A DNA stretch of 64,000 nt from Schizochytrium sp. CCTCC M209059 (GCA_000818945.1 KN805418.1:136184-200183); one strand, 5' to 3'. Shown: positions 19,398-30,775, counted from the first letter of the stretch. Numbers and translations: made by a program. The notes: generated from the sequence alone by a model not told the origin.

Positions 19398-20105
19398 GTC
19401 TTTGCCGACGCGACGCCGCGGCGCACGTCTGTTTGTTCGCCTATCTGGTCTGTCTGGTCTGTCTGTGAGCCCGGGTCGTCCGTCCTCAGCCAGGGCGCCT
19501 CCGGGTTTGCGCTTTGTGTCTCTGCCTGCCTCTGCGTTCGAGCCGACTTGACTCGGGTGGGTCGCGACGAGCGGGGCGCGTCCTGTCGCCGCTCCCTGCA
19601 GTGCCCGCGGTGGCTGCCGTCTCGCCGCGCTGCCCTGCCGGCTTCCTCCGCCCCTCACGCGCCGTCGGTCCCAGTGCGCCTGCGCGCAGGGGTCCCCGCT
19701 GCGGAGCGCCGCGCCCGCAGCGTGCAGAGAGAGGTGCCGGAGACGAGCGAGCCGCTCAGCGGGCGCCTCGAGCGCGGGGGCGAGGCCGCCTGCAGGCCGG
19801 AGGAGGGCCAGGTCGCAGGGCACGGGCGGCCGCGCCAGCCGCGCAGGGTCGCGAGGCGGGTGGGCACTGCAAGGCGAGCCGGGTGAAGGCAGCCTGAAGG
19901 CAGAGGCGAGATCGGCCGCGACGCGTCCCAGTTCGTTCCTTGTCCCTTGTCGCGCAGCAGGAAGTGAAGGCAGGGCTCTCTCTCAGACGCAGGTATGGAG
20001 GATGTGCGATCGATCGTTCAGGATCCCAGGACCGCCAGGGACGCCGCTCGCTCTGACGCAGCGCGAGGCGTTTCAATGCTTGCGAGCGCGGCGCGGGGAC
20101 GGCGC

Positions 20106-20144
<39 letters not shown>
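20106..20144. repeat. (TGCG)n tetranucleotide repeat
   Basis: About ten consecutive TGCG/GCGT units in the inter-permease region. Confidence 0.9.
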
Positions 20145-21167
20145 GGAGGAAGCGAGCGAGCGCGCGAGCACTGGCCGGCGTGCGTGCGTTGGTGGTGCTC
20201 CTTTCGTCTCTCTCTCACACTCCAGGCACAGCCAGGCCAGCCCCGCCAGGCCAGGGCGGCTCCCGGGCCTCCGGCGCCGCGTCGCACGCGCCCGCGCCGC
20301 GTCCCCGCGCGCCTGATTCGGCCTCGCGCGCCCTGCCTGCACCAAGGCCATCGGACAGATCAGCGCCCTGCGCGCTATCTCCGACTTCGTTTCGCCTTTG
20401 CTCGCCTTGCTCCGCTCTGCTCTGCTCTGCCCTGCCCCGGTTCAAACCGCTTCCCGGCGCCTGCCTGCCTGCCTAACCACCGCCGCGCCTCGCCGCGGTC
20501 GATCGAGCGATCGAGCGATGCAGACCCGCGTCAGGTCGCGCGACGAGCCCGGTCCTGGCGCGCCGCGAAGCCCGCGCGCGGCGGCGGCGGTGGCGGCGGC
20601 CGGGCGAGGAGGCAGCGGCGGCAAGCGGCGGCGTTCCGGAGGCTGAGGCTGAGCGGAGGGAGGCTCGAGCAGCGCGGAGCAGCGCAGCAGCGCAGAGCAG
20701 CGCAGAGCAGAGCTGCTATCTTTTTTCTCTTCTCGAGGGGCCCTCAAGGACGCGCTCGTCCGCGCGTGCGAGGCGCGCGCGTGCGCGGGCGAGGGCGCGA
20801 GCAGCGGCCGTCGGCGAGCAGCGGCGGCTCTCGGGGCCTCGCCTGGTCGCTGCGAGCGCGAGCGGGAGGAGAGGAGAATCGCGGATTTGAAAACTGGAAA
20901 GGCGCGATTCCAAGGCGCGGAGCTGGGCTCTCGCTCCCGCGCAGATAGATGGCTGTGCTGCGAGCGGGACCATGCTGCATGTGAACGCTGCTGCTGCGGA
21001 CGCGAGGCGAGGCGAGGCGAGGCGTCTGTCGTGCCTGTCGCGCCGATCTGCCATTCTTCGCCGCTTGCCTCGGCCTAGCTCAGCTCAGCTCAACTCCAGG
21101 ATCAGAAACCTCAGGCCTGTACTGCTGATGCTCTCCTGCGCGTGCGCGTACGCTGGACATGCGCGAA

Positions 21168-21206
21168 CGAGCGAGCGAGCGAGCGAGCGAGCGAGCGAGC
21201 GAGCGA
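21168..21206. repeat. (GAGC)n tetranucleotide repeat
   Basis: About nine consecutive GAGC units. It is followed about 80 bp later by a (CGCA)n run at 21287-21310. Confidence 0.9.
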
Positions 21207-22268
21207 GGCCGCCGCGTCACGGGCCTGAGACGGAGAGAGGGCCCTGCTCGCGCTGGCTGAGGTGAGCGACGAAGAGCCTCACGGGCCGCACGCACGCACG
21301 CACGCACGCAATCTATCTCACTCGCTCGCTCAAGTAGGCCTGAGCCCGTGCCGCTCTGTCTACACTGGACTGACTGACCTTGGTGACCGACTGACTGACT
21401 GCGGCTGCCGTTGCACGCTGCCGGGCCATTCCAGGAGTCTAGACTGCCTACTGCAGCGTCATCTGCCATGGCTGGCTGGCCGCGCTGGGCGGTTCGAGCG
21501 GCACGAGAACACACAGGAGAGGAGAGGGGATAAAAGGCTCCTGCCACGAGCGCCCGCAGGCCGCAGCCGCTGCGGGGAGACAGATGGTGGAGGAGAAGAC
21601 AGACAGACAGTCAGACAGAGAGTCTGGCACACAGATAGACAGAGAGAGAAACAGACATACGTACATGGCCAGCTGCAGCCAGCCAGCCAGCCAGCAAGCC
21701 AGCCCAGGGCCGTCGCATGACGTCACCTGGAGGCAATGCTGGCGGTTGCGGCAATATGGGCGCGTGGGAAAGCCAGACACAGCGACGCGTTTGCTTCAGC
21801 AGTTGGGAGCAGCTTGCTGACGGACCTGGGAGACCGACCACCACGAATCAAGGAGGCGTGCGCGCGTGGCTCGTGCCACGGCGTAAAAAGACGCTGGCAT
21901 GCCGGCCGGCAAACTCGTTTCGCAACACTCGCATATATATCATATATGTATACCAAACGGGCCGTCTGGAGGGATGGGCCAGAAAGAGAGAAAGTCGAGA
22001 CATCATCATGATCATCTAGGCGCTACGGTCCCTTTTGTTCGCAGTCGATTGCAATTCTGTTGCGTGTCTTTCTCTCAAACAAGTTCAACTTCGAAAAAAG
22101 TACAACAAGATCAGCTTCGAGAGAAAGCACACTCTTGAGACTAAGATGGGGAATCTGGAAAACAATAACAATTGGAGCTTTAGCGGTTGATTGTTGTATA
22201 ACACGACACATGGATGGGAGACTCTCATTCATTCGAGAAGCTAGCCAGCGAACGTACCAGCCGGCCGT

Positions 22269-24122
22269 CTAAGGCTGCACAGAGGCCGGCATTTCGCCCG
22301 TCGACTCGACGACATCGTCCTTGACGACGAGCTTACGAGCATTATTCTCAGCATATTCCTCCTCGTCCTCGTTAACAATGGGCTCCGGGATCCAGCCGCG
22401 CAGCTGCAGAAAATGGAAAATGGCGCAGACGACACCAATCATGAGGTAAGCCGTCATAAAGCGCCACTTGGTCGTACCCTCCGCACCACACATGTCAGTG
22501 CCACAGGCAATGCTGCGTTCCGTCGTGCACTCGCCGTTGACCATGTCGATCTGGCAGTACCCGTCGGAGCCCTGCGGCTCAGTCCAGTTCTGTACAGAGG
22601 CGCCCGTTTGGTGGATAATGCCAAAGGCCGCGAGAAAGGCAGAAATAACGCTCCAAATCATGCCCGGAATGTAGTTACGGTCGATGATGAAGATAGCGAG
22701 ACTCGTCGAAATGAGCGCGCACAGGATCGTGCCCTCGCCCATGGCCACGTAGCCAAAGAACTGCGTCGTGGTGCCGTACGCGTACCCGTTCTGTGTGGTC
22801 CAGTCAGAGATAGAGAAAAAGAGACCAAAGAACACAGTCGGAAGCTGACGCGGGGTTGCAGACATGGCCGCCTCAGCGCAAATCATCATACCAACAAAGA
22901 ACATAATGGGCGACACGGCCTGGAGAGGAACAATGGCGTCAATGATGGCAAAGAGACCCGAGACGGAAAGAATGAGCAGCAAAAAGCCCGTAAAGGTACT
23001 GTAAAAAGATCCAGCCTCCATCTTCTTGTAGGCAGGGTGGCCAATGTAGACGGAGGTGGAGAAAGGGCAGCCAAAGAAGGCGGCAATGACGGTGCCAAAG
23101 CCATCCGAAACCATGGTCACCACCACATCGTACGTGTCGCCGGCCATCTTGGCACTGTACACGTTCATGAGGGTACCGGCGGCGGCAGCAATGGCAACGG
23201 GAAAGACGGTGCCAATGTAGTCGCCCACGCTGCTCCAGTCGCTGAGAGCGCGAAAGCCAGTCTCGAGGCCGTTCCACTCTACGTTGGCGGCGGCCTCGCG
23301 AACACCTTCCGGGGTAACGACACCGTCGGCCCAGCCAATGACCACGCCCGTCGCGACCACAATCAGCGCCTTGGGCACGTACGGCACATCAATATCGCCA
23401 AAGTACAGAAAGAAGATCAAAAACAGCGGCAGAAGGCCGGTCACAGGCTCGGCGTACGTGTTGGCGAGCTGCGTAAGACCCAAAAAGGCAATGGCAATGC
23501 CCGAAAGCGCAGTGAGGAGCGCGGGGGGCGGGGTCACCTTGAGGAGGTAACGGGAGGAGGCGGCGAGAGCCATTGAAATAAGACCGACGCAAAAGTTCGT
23601 CACGACACCGGCACGCCAGCCCTGGTCCATGGCGTTTTCCCAGCACGAAGAAAACTGCGTCAGCTCCTCGCTCGTGCCCGTGGTGACGAGATCCGCGCAC
23701 CCCGAGCTGTACGAGATAACGGTGCCGGAGATGATGCTAAAGAGCACGGCGAAAGATCCAGGCGTATTGATACCATAAGGGAGGGCGGTCGCCTGTGATC
23801 CACGAATTGCACTGACGCGAAGGCACTGCAGAGAGTAAAACAGTCCACCGCAAAAGCATGAAAAGCCAAAGCCCGGGATGATGCGCTTGTAGATGATATC
23901 GGACTTGAGCTGGAAGTACGGCTCCAGCTCGGGCGCGTTCTCGTACGACATGAGCGTGCTATCGTAGAAACCGGTAAACACGGTCTGGAGCGAGGCGATC
24001 AGACTCAGCATAGTACCGACGTTGTCGAAGAAGAGCTGCGCGAAACCATTCACGTCACCGGACCGGACCACGGCATAGGGCAGCATGTCGCGCCATGGCG
24101 GGATGATTACTGTCTTGCCCAT
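22269..24122 (-). CDS. NCS2/AzgA-like xanthine-uracil permease family transporter, copy B
   Basis: 617 residues (MGKTVIIPPWRDMLPYAVVRSGDVNG). Nearly every block of copy A is present: FDNVGTMLS, QATALPYGINTPGSF, TGTSEELTQF, CPFSTSVYIGHPAYKKMEA, FVGMMICAEAAMSA, and SISDWTTQNGYAYGTTTQFFGY. It is shorter mainly because the cytosolic tail after the last membrane segment is about 40 residues, against 110 in copy A. It is likely a nucleobase or related permease in the plasma membrane. The same-strand tandem arrangement with a conserved body and divergent tail indicates a local duplication followed by tail divergence. The start is the only ATG at the conserved N-terminus. Confidence 0.8.
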   Translation of the reverse strand: MGKTVIIPPWRDMLPYAVVRSGDVNGFAQLFFDNVGTMLSLIASLQTVFTGFYDSTLMSYENAPELEPYFQLKSDIIYKRIIPGFGFSCFCGGLFYSLQCLRVSAIRGSQATALPYGINTPGSFAVLFSIISGTVISYSSGCADLVTTGTSEELTQFSSCWENAMDQGWRAGVVTNFCVGLISMALAASSRYLLKVTPPPALLTALSGIAIAFLGLTQLANTYAEPVTGLLPLFLIFFLYFGDIDVPYVPKALIVVATGVVIGWADGVVTPEGVREAAANVEWNGLETGFRALSDWSSVGDYIGTVFPVAIAAAAGTLMNVYSAKMAGDTYDVVVTMVSDGFGTVIAAFFGCPFSTSVYIGHPAYKKMEAGSFYSTFTGFLLLILSVSGLFAIIDAIVPLQAVSPIMFFVGMMICAEAAMSATPRQLPTVFFGLFFSISDWTTQNGYAYGTTTQFFGYVAMGEGTILCALISTSLAIFIIDRNYIPGMIWSVISAFLAAFGIIHQTGASVQNWTEPQGSDGYCQIDMVNGECTTERSIACGTDMCGAEGTTKWRFMTAYLMIGVVCAIFHFLQLRGWIPEPIVNEDEEEYAENNARKLVVKDDVVESTGEMPASVQP

Positions 24123-24716
24123 TGTCTTTGGCTTGACTTGGTTGGTCTCTCTTTTCCTTTGTTTCTTGCGTCTTGTGTCTTGATGCTACTACTGCTACCA
24201 CTACCACTACTACTACTATTACTTGGCCCTTGTTCCCTTGCTTGCTTGGCCTAAGCTTGGCCGGGGCTACCAGGTTGTGGTTTTGCTGCTCGTCGATCTG
24301 CTCGTTGCTTTGTTTGTGCTCCGCTGATTATGATGACGAGCAAACAAGCATCCCCCACGTTCGACGCTCTGCGTTTGTGCGGACGAGCGGCTAGGCTGAT
24401 GGTGCTTCCTTCCTTGCTTACTTGCTTGTTTGCTTACGTACTTGCTTGCTTGCTTACTTACTTGTGCTTGACCGCGACCGCGATGGCAAAAGTTTCGAGC
24501 AGGAGCCTCCACGATTTTGGCCAAACTTCCTCTGTCGCGCAGGTTCCGAGGCAGCGTGCGGCTTCAGCGCAAATTGCCCAGCGCGTGGCCCGGGGTCGCT
24601 CGTTGATAAGAATAATAGTTAAAGCATTAGGAAGGGGCAGGCAGTCTCCTAGACCCGGCCGGAGCCGCTGCCGTATATATGGGATGGCTCAGAGTTTGTC
24701 GTCTGCGAGTGAGCAG

Positions 24717-24758
<42 letters not shown>
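24717..24758. repeat. (AAGC)n tetranucleotide repeat
   Basis: About ten units of AAGC, the reverse complement of the (CTTG)n family expanded upstream of permease A. Confidence 0.9.
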
Positions 24759-24760
<2 letters not shown>

Positions 24761-26740
24761 CGAAGCAAGCCTGTATCTACCATTATTTTTTTTGACGCCA
24801 ACCAAACGTCCTAGTCTGGGCCAAGCAAGCCCTGGTCTTGGTTCTTGCAAGGAGGTCGCCGGGAGACGCTCCCTCCACCCCCGGAGCCCCAGAGTCCTCA
24901 TCTCCGCTCATATTTTTGTCCCTTCTCTATTCACCTGTCTGCCTGGCTGCCCACTCCGACGGGAGGCGTCTCGCAAAGTCGAGGAGAACATGGCTTGGGA
25001 GCTTTTTGTGGATTTCTCCTTTCCTCTTTTTATCTCCCCTCGCAAGCACCCACCGTGACCTTCTTTATTCAAGTTGGCCACCCGGTCGGCGCAGGCCGCA
25101 GCCGGCAGCGAGCTCTCGGTGGCGCGGCGCTCGCGATGGCGACATCTGTTGAGCAGTCGCTCTGCTGCTGCTGGCTGGTGTGGCTGCCGAGAAAACCTGG
25201 CCAGTGCTGACCGTGAGCTGACGACTGACTGGGTGGCTATGATGCTCGCAGTGGCTGACTGTGTAGGAGCCAAAGCGCTCTCAGGTCTGGCTGTGTGTGG
25301 AGTGCAGGAGGTCGCAAGCAAGCAAGTAAGCAAGCAAGGCAGAGGGAGGCGCCAGCGATGCGAGCAATCGGGTCCTTGCGGGCCCTTTTCCCCCGACGGT
25401 GTACGGAGAGATCGATGGGCGGACGGACCGCCGGCACCAGCCACTGCTGCGGACGCTGCAGCTGCGACTGTCGGCCGCGTGGAGGCGAGAAGGCACGAGA
25501 GGCTTGCTTCCCTGACTCGATCGATTGCTTGCTTGCTTGCCTACCTAACTTGCGCAATCTCGGCGGCAGATTGATCGCTATCGATCGCATCACCTCGATT
25601 GATTGATTCCTGGAATCCGGCCCTTGGTGGCAGCGCCAGCAGCACCAACAGCACCAGCTGCAGCTGCAGCTGCAAAGCCCGGGAGTGCTGCCAATGGCTT
25701 GCTCGACTGGCTGGCCGGCTGGCTGGCTGGCTGGCTGCGGCAGCGCCGCTGTTTTCGCTTCAAGTTGGTGGCTGGCTCACTACGCTCTCTTGGAGGATGA
25801 TCCGCTTTCCACGGCGCAGTGCAAACAGATTCTCACCACGGGGCGCGACCGTGGCGGCTGATCGGTCATTCATTCTCGCGACAATCATCCCACCGTCCAG
25901 CGGTGCGACGGCGTACGACATTGCATTTCGCAACGTCGTCACCAAGCGAGCAACAAAGGCAACCAACGCCTCGGCGTTGCTCGGGCCAGGGGAAACAGGC
26001 GCCGACTCGAGCTGGCTGCGTGCAACCCGAGGTTTAGCTCAGTTTGCCTTGGCTTGGCTTGGCTTGGCTTGGTTGGCTTGGCGTGGCTGTGTTGAACATC
26101 CCGCCGGCGCAGCCCTGCATCTGCTGCCGTCGAACACTCCGTCTCGCAACGCACGACACGACAGGCTGAGCGCGGATGGCTGCAGCCAGCACAGCTGCGA
26201 CCGCGAGACACGAGACTCCCGCGCGGCTTCGAGCCCAGAAGAAGAAGCAGAAGAAGACGAAGACCCCGAGCTTGTTGGAAAAGGTCGACGCAGCTGCCGA
26301 GACGAGCGAGGCCGTGGTCCAGCCGCGCCATGCAGCCCTCCATCGAGGAGGGCTTCGCGGCGCCGCTGCCGCCGCTGCCGCCGGCGGAGGCCGCCGACAG
26401 CCGCCGCCGCGACGACGACAGTCCGAACGCGCGTGCGGGCCGCGGCCCGTCGGTCGCAGCCGCGCGGTCGATAGGAAGGCGGCCGCCGCTGCCGCTGCTG
26501 ACAGGAGCGGCGACTCACCCCGCTGCCCAGGTGCTGAAATTGCGCACGCAAATAAATCTATCTCCCACGCTAGAGCGCGCGAGCGAGCTCTCCGTCGCAT
26601 CGCCGTCGGCCACGGCCATCGCCATGGAGACCGAGGCCGGTAAGGAGGCGCGGACGACGCAGATCTTGCCGGAATGGAGCGGAGACGAGAGAAGCCGCAG
26701 AGAAAGGGCCGCGAGCTCGGGCACGACAATCAAATTATCA

Positions 26741-26812
26741 CGCGGACGTGGACGTCGACGCGGACGTGGACGCGGACGTGGACGTGGACGTTGACGTGGA
26801 CGTGGACGTGCG
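26741..26812. repeat. (GGACGT)n hexanucleotide array
   Basis: About twelve units of GGACGT/GGACGC with point variants. In one frame it reads as Arg-Gly repeats, which explains the apparent ORF ending here. Confidence 0.85.
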
Positions 26813-27930
26813 GTGCAGTGCTGGCATCATGGCTTGGCCTGGAGCCGCCGAGCTTTCAAGGGTGGTTGGTGCCTGGGAAGAGGAAGAGCCCGCATAATGA
26901 TGCTGCTGCCTGCAAAGAGGATTGGCAGCGGGCGGGGAAGGAAGCACAGATTCGGCGCGTCGCACGGCGGAGCATGCGATCGACGCCGCGGAATGGACGA
27001 CGACAGCAGCCGTCGTTCGCTTTCCGGCTCGGCGCGACGAGTGGCGCGCGACACTTGAGAGTGTGTGTGCTGCGGCCGCGCGGAGCAGAGCAGCGGGATG
27101 ACATCTTGAAAATCTGGGCGGGCGAGGGTACGACGCGCTCCCGTGCGAGCGGACGAGCAAGCCTTGGGAGGCGCGCGGGGAGGACGTCCCGGCGCTTCGC
27201 AACCGCGCGAGGCCATGGAGCCTCTACCTCGGGCGCAGCTGCAGCCGAGTATGAGGGGATTCAAGTGGCAGCGTGGCTTTGAAAAAATAATAAATCGTAC
27301 AGGGACGCGCAGTCGAATCGATGACATTCGCGCGCAACCCGTGCCAGGTCAACGAATTCGGAGACCGCACTGCGACTCGCGTAGCAGAAATTGTTCCGCC
27401 CCTCGTACGGCTCGAGCGAGTCCAGCCAGAATAGCGTTCGTCCCAAACCCACGGCCCCGTCTTGTTGATTTTTCCTATCAATCGATGCTGCCCTCGACAG
27501 CGACACCGAGGCGATCCTGGCGCATGCGCGCTACCATCTTGACGGTAGCAGTGACAGCGATAACGAGACATCCGGCTGCAGCAGCTCGCTCGCTAGGTAG
27601 TAGTAGGCCCGGTGACTCGCCCCGCTGTCGCTGCCGGTCCGTCTTCCAGCGGGGGCAAGCAAGCTCCAGCGCGAGGGCGAATTCGACGAAGTCCCGGGGG
27701 GAATGATGGATTGAAACTCGTCTTCACACCAAGATGACCGATCTCCCCTTGCAGCTGATGCTCCTGCTCCTGCTGCTCCTACTGCTCCTGCTGCGGCAAG
27801 GGCAGCGACAATTGCAGCGAGAGTTTGCGGACCAAGATCCTCAGCTTCCGGCTAGCTGCAGCGCGAGCAGAGTACTCGCTGCCACTGCTGCTGCCGCTGC
27901 CGGGCGCGCAGTCGGCCACGTCAATCACAG

Positions 27931-28310
27931 TTGAGACGCAGACTATCAACACAAACGCCCCGCTCTCTGATTTTCGAGGAGAGGGTGTGCTTAACGCACT
28001 TCTCACTCGCTTCTCAACACTCAAGCTCGTTGATAGCCCGGATATCAGCGCGCGCGTAAACGTCGCAAATGGAGTTTTGGGGCACCTTTCAAAGGATAAA
28101 GAGTATTTCGAAGCGATCTTGACCAAGTTTGCCGAGCACCAAACTAACTTGCGCGTCATCGCTAACTTACCAAGTTCCATCAAAGAAGAGCTTGAAGCAG
28201 CCTTGCATTTGGGTAATACAGAGAAAATGAGGGCTGTCTCGAGGCTGTCAACTTATCTCGAATCTCAGGCTTCTGAGTTCAAGAGCGCGCGAGAGGCTTA
28301 CGTGGAATAA
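27931..28310 (+). CDS. Probable 3' exon of an unrecognised small protein
   Basis: An open stretch ending in a stop at 28308-28310 translates to about 127 residues of balanced, helical composition. It includes RVNVANGVLGHL, FEAILTKFAEHQTNL and KEELEAALHLGNTEKM, and is unlike the repeat-driven ORFs around it. The frame has no ATG except a late one (KMRAV). A preceding exon is therefore needed; CAATCACAG at 27922-27930 is a usable acceptor. I could not find a convincing first exon. Nearby genes have first exons as short as 6-10 nt, so it may be tiny and distant. No family recognised. Confidence 0.4.
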
Positions 28311-28381
28311 AAAGAAGGACTACTTCAATTAAGGCAACAACAAATTCATTTTTCTTTTTGATAAAATCTTTTTAATGCTCT

Positions 28382-30775
28382 TCACTCCGAGGAGGGGGAG
28401 GAGGAGTCAGATGCGCGCGACGGCGACAACCCACCCGGAAGAAAAGATAGAATGCGCCGCTTCTTTCCGTCGTTGTCCTGCGTTCCATCCATAGGGGGCT
28501 TAGACTCACGCAGGTTTCTTGGGTAATTGAGCCGGGCGAGACTTTGGCGGCGCCAAATCTTCTTCCCCGTCTTTCGCGGAGTGCCTGTTACCGTGCGATT
28601 GAAGATGGCGAAGAATTCACGCATCTCTTCCTGGGCGAGAAGGTCCTCGCAGTACTCGCTGGCGCTCTCAAAGTCGATGATCTTCACACCCCGCTCAGGA
28701 TGGATGACAATGTTCCGCGCCGCGATGTCATTGTGCAGGACACCGCAAGAGTGAATGGCCGCCAGCGCCTCGTGGGCCTCGTCAAAGTAGGTCTCAAGAA
28801 GTGTAGCACGTTCTTCGTCGTCCGCTGCGGCCATCAGGAGCCGCTCCAGTGATTCCCCCTCGTCCGAAACGGCCAGAACGAAAGGCATCGTTGCATACCG
28901 GCCGGCGTAGATGAGAAACGGGATCGCGATGCCCTGCAAAGAAGCCAACTTCACTTCATAGGCCCAGCGCTCATTCTGTAGACCAAGTTTGGCCGCGTCG
29001 TTGTCATCGGGTCTTCTGGGCAAGAGCGAGTAGGCCCAGCGCTTGACGATCATCGGTGCACCAGATAATGAGCACCGGTGCACTATCGTTCGCGAGTTGC
29101 GGTGGAGAGTCTCGCCGTCGAGAGGGAGGTAGAAATCCTTGTCAGACAGAGGTAGAACTTCTCGCACCGCGTCGATCGCATTCTGTCGCGTCGAATTTTG
29201 AAGACCTCCATTGAACTTTTCTTTGCAGAAGTACGCAAACTTGTCTGCAAACGTCCTGCTGATATCCGAATCGAGGTCCTTTTTTCCATCTGCAAGTGTG
29301 TCTGCAAACTTTTTGAAAGTATCATTGGTATGATTCTTCATCGCCTCGTAAAGCGTGCCCTTGCCCTTGACCAAACCGTACCCGGTGGCCTCAACGTCCT
29401 TGAGTGCAAGTGTAATGATGCCGAGGTACGCCCGCCGCGTTGCGTGAATTCCTCTTCCAACACAGGCGTCAAATGCCTGCGAGATCTTCATGCCCCCCTC
29501 TTTGTCTCGGCGACAGAACCAGGTCTTGTCGAATGTTGAGAGGATGCCAAACTTGAGCCCAGTGGACACCATGTAGGTGAAAAGCTGACAGATGGGTGCG
29601 ACAAACTTGAAAAAGTAATCTGATCTCTTGCACTTCTCAAATCGGTCCCAGATGGCCACCAGGTCCACCTCCTGCTTAAGACGATTGTCTTCTTCCATCA
29701 TCTCAGGCAGTGACAGCGACGACTGGGACGAGCTGACGCTACCTTGCGAGGTTCTTTGCGATCTTGAACGATGGCGATGGCCATATTTAGCGGGAATCTT
29801 TTTGCCCGTTTTTCTGTCCACCGTAAATTCGGCCCCCGGCTCAGGAACGAATGGAAAAGCTTTCGGGGCTTTGTGCTCGTGCACGAGGAAAACGATATTT
29901 TCAGCGGCGACATTCATCTCATGAAAGGACGACAACATCAGCAGCTTCGACGTGTCGGAGTCTCTTATTTTGCGAGTCCAGGAGATGTCGACGCGCCCAC
30001 CGAGCCAATGACCTTCTTCTTGGAACTTCATGATGTTCGGTGATCGGGGATCAAGTTCATGGTATTTTTCAATCGGTTGTAGCATCGAACCACTCATATC
30101 GGCCTGCGATGTAGATTCGTTCATGCCACAGTCGAATTCCGTTTTAGTGGGCCATGAATCGGGTCCCACCAGAATGTCGTCGCCTAGAGGCAATAGTGTC
30201 AGTTTCGCGTCGACTGCGAAGGTGACCCATTCTTCTACATTGATTGGTATGAGGAAATCGCCGTCAATTTCTTTTCGCGAGACCGAACGAACGTGCGGCA
30301 CTCGAGACGTATTGGAGTAGGACACATTGCGGATTGTTCTTTCAATGCATGGCTGACTGATCAGAACGGATATCTTCTCCTTGTTGGCGAACTCTTTAGC
30401 ATGGGCCAGCTCCTTGGCGGATTCGGCCAGCTTTTCCTCCAAAGCCTTTCTACCCTTGGCGGATTCGGCCAGCTCCTCCTCCAAAGCCTTTCTATCTTTG
30501 ACCGCCTTGTTCCTAAGAGCCAGGATAGTGTTCTCTGTAAAGGCAGCCTTCAGCCTCGAGCGTTCTTGCTTGGTAAAAACGCTCTTCCCAAACGTGCTTA
30601 CGATACGATCGTACCATTCCTGTGCTTCTGTAATCAACCCCTCCTCACCGGCATTCCCCCAATCTTCGAGCTGCGTCACAGTAACATCATTTTTGAATTG
30701 CTCGATGTCCTTTCGGCTTACCGGCACCTCATCGTCGCTGCTCTCAGCGTCCACCTCAGGCCTGCTTTTACTCAT
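28382..30775 (-). CDS. Crinkler-like protein with C-terminal protein-kinase-like domain
   Basis: 797 residues, intronless. A coiled coil lies at about 90-130 (KALEEELAESAKGRKALEEKLAESAKELAHAKE). A middle region includes LFTYMVSTGLKFGILSTFDKTWFCRR near 400-422, resembling the GxLTTYDxTWFxRR block of fungal and oomycete crinkler-type proteins with nuclease-fold plus kinase domains. The C-terminal kinase-like domain has a candidate ATP lysine (APMIVKRW, about 578), the catalytic loop HNDIAARN (about 681-688) and DFE in place of DFG (about 701). Asp is kept in both, so catalysis is possible. The tail is basic then Ser-rich. Composition is visibly less GC-rich than neighbours. The role (host effector, intragenomic conflict or signalling) is inference. 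Confidence 0.65.
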   Translation of the reverse strand: MSKSRPEVDAESSDDEVPVSRKDIEQFKNDVTVTQLEDWGNAGEEGLITEAQEWYDRIVSTFGKSVFTKQERSRLKAAFTENTILALRNKAVKDRKALEEELAESAKGRKALEEKLAESAKELAHAKEFANKEKISVLISQPCIERTIRNVSYSNTSRVPHVRSVSRKEIDGDFLIPINVEEWVTFAVDAKLTLLPLGDDILVGPDSWPTKTEFDCGMNESTSQADMSGSMLQPIEKYHELDPRSPNIMKFQEEGHWLGGRVDISWTRKIRDSDTSKLLMLSSFHEMNVAAENIVFLVHEHKAPKAFPFVPEPGAEFTVDRKTGKKIPAKYGHRHRSRSQRTSQGSVSSSQSSLSLPEMMEEDNRLKQEVDLVAIWDRFEKCKRSDYFFKFVAPICQLFTYMVSTGLKFGILSTFDKTWFCRRDKEGGMKISQAFDACVGRGIHATRRAYLGIITLALKDVEATGYGLVKGKGTLYEAMKNHTNDTFKKFADTLADGKKDLDSDISRTFADKFAYFCKEKFNGGLQNSTRQNAIDAVREVLPLSDKDFYLPLDGETLHRNSRTIVHRCSLSGAPMIVKRWAYSLLPRRPDDNDAAKLGLQNERWAYEVKLASLQGIAIPFLIYAGRYATMPFVLAVSDEGESLERLLMAAADDEERATLLETYFDEAHEALAAIHSCGVLHNDIAARNIVIHPERGVKIIDFESASEYCEDLLAQEEMREFFAIFNRTVTGTPRKTGKKIWRRQSLARLNYPRNLRESKPPMDGTQDNDGKKRRILSFLPGGLSPSRASDSSSPSSE

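Larger units (their letters stand above)
19398..22268. other. Microsatellite-rich intergenic region between the permease paralogues
   Basis: 2.9 kb, very GC-rich up to about 21.2 kb, then falling. It holds (TGCG)n at 20106-20144, (GAGC)n at 21168-21206, (CGCA)n at 21287-21310, GGCGA repeats at about 21003-21022, and CTGA, CAGA and CAGC four-base runs between 21370 and 21700. ORFs crossing it owe their length to stop-free repeats. I see no gene. Confidence 0.6.
24123..27930. other. Repeat-rich region of 3.8 kb without a supported gene
   Basis: Holds (CTA)n at about 24184-24218, interrupted CTTG runs at 24413-24470, (AAGC)n at 24717-24758, AAGC/CTTG fragments at 25317-25338 and 25526-25545, CTGG units at about 25707-25738, TTGGC pentamers at 26046-26082 and a hexamer array at 26741-26812. 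ATG-started ORFs here (for example 26330-26794, ending in Arg-Gly repeats) are explained by GC-rich low complexity. Some of this may be leader and first intron of the exon at 27931. Confidence 0.5.

Noticed and set aside
26330..26794. ATG-started 154-codon ORF ending in Arg-Gly repeats, RGG-protein-like
   Set aside because: The RG tail is a DNA hexamer array, and the rest is GC-driven low complexity with no supporting motif.
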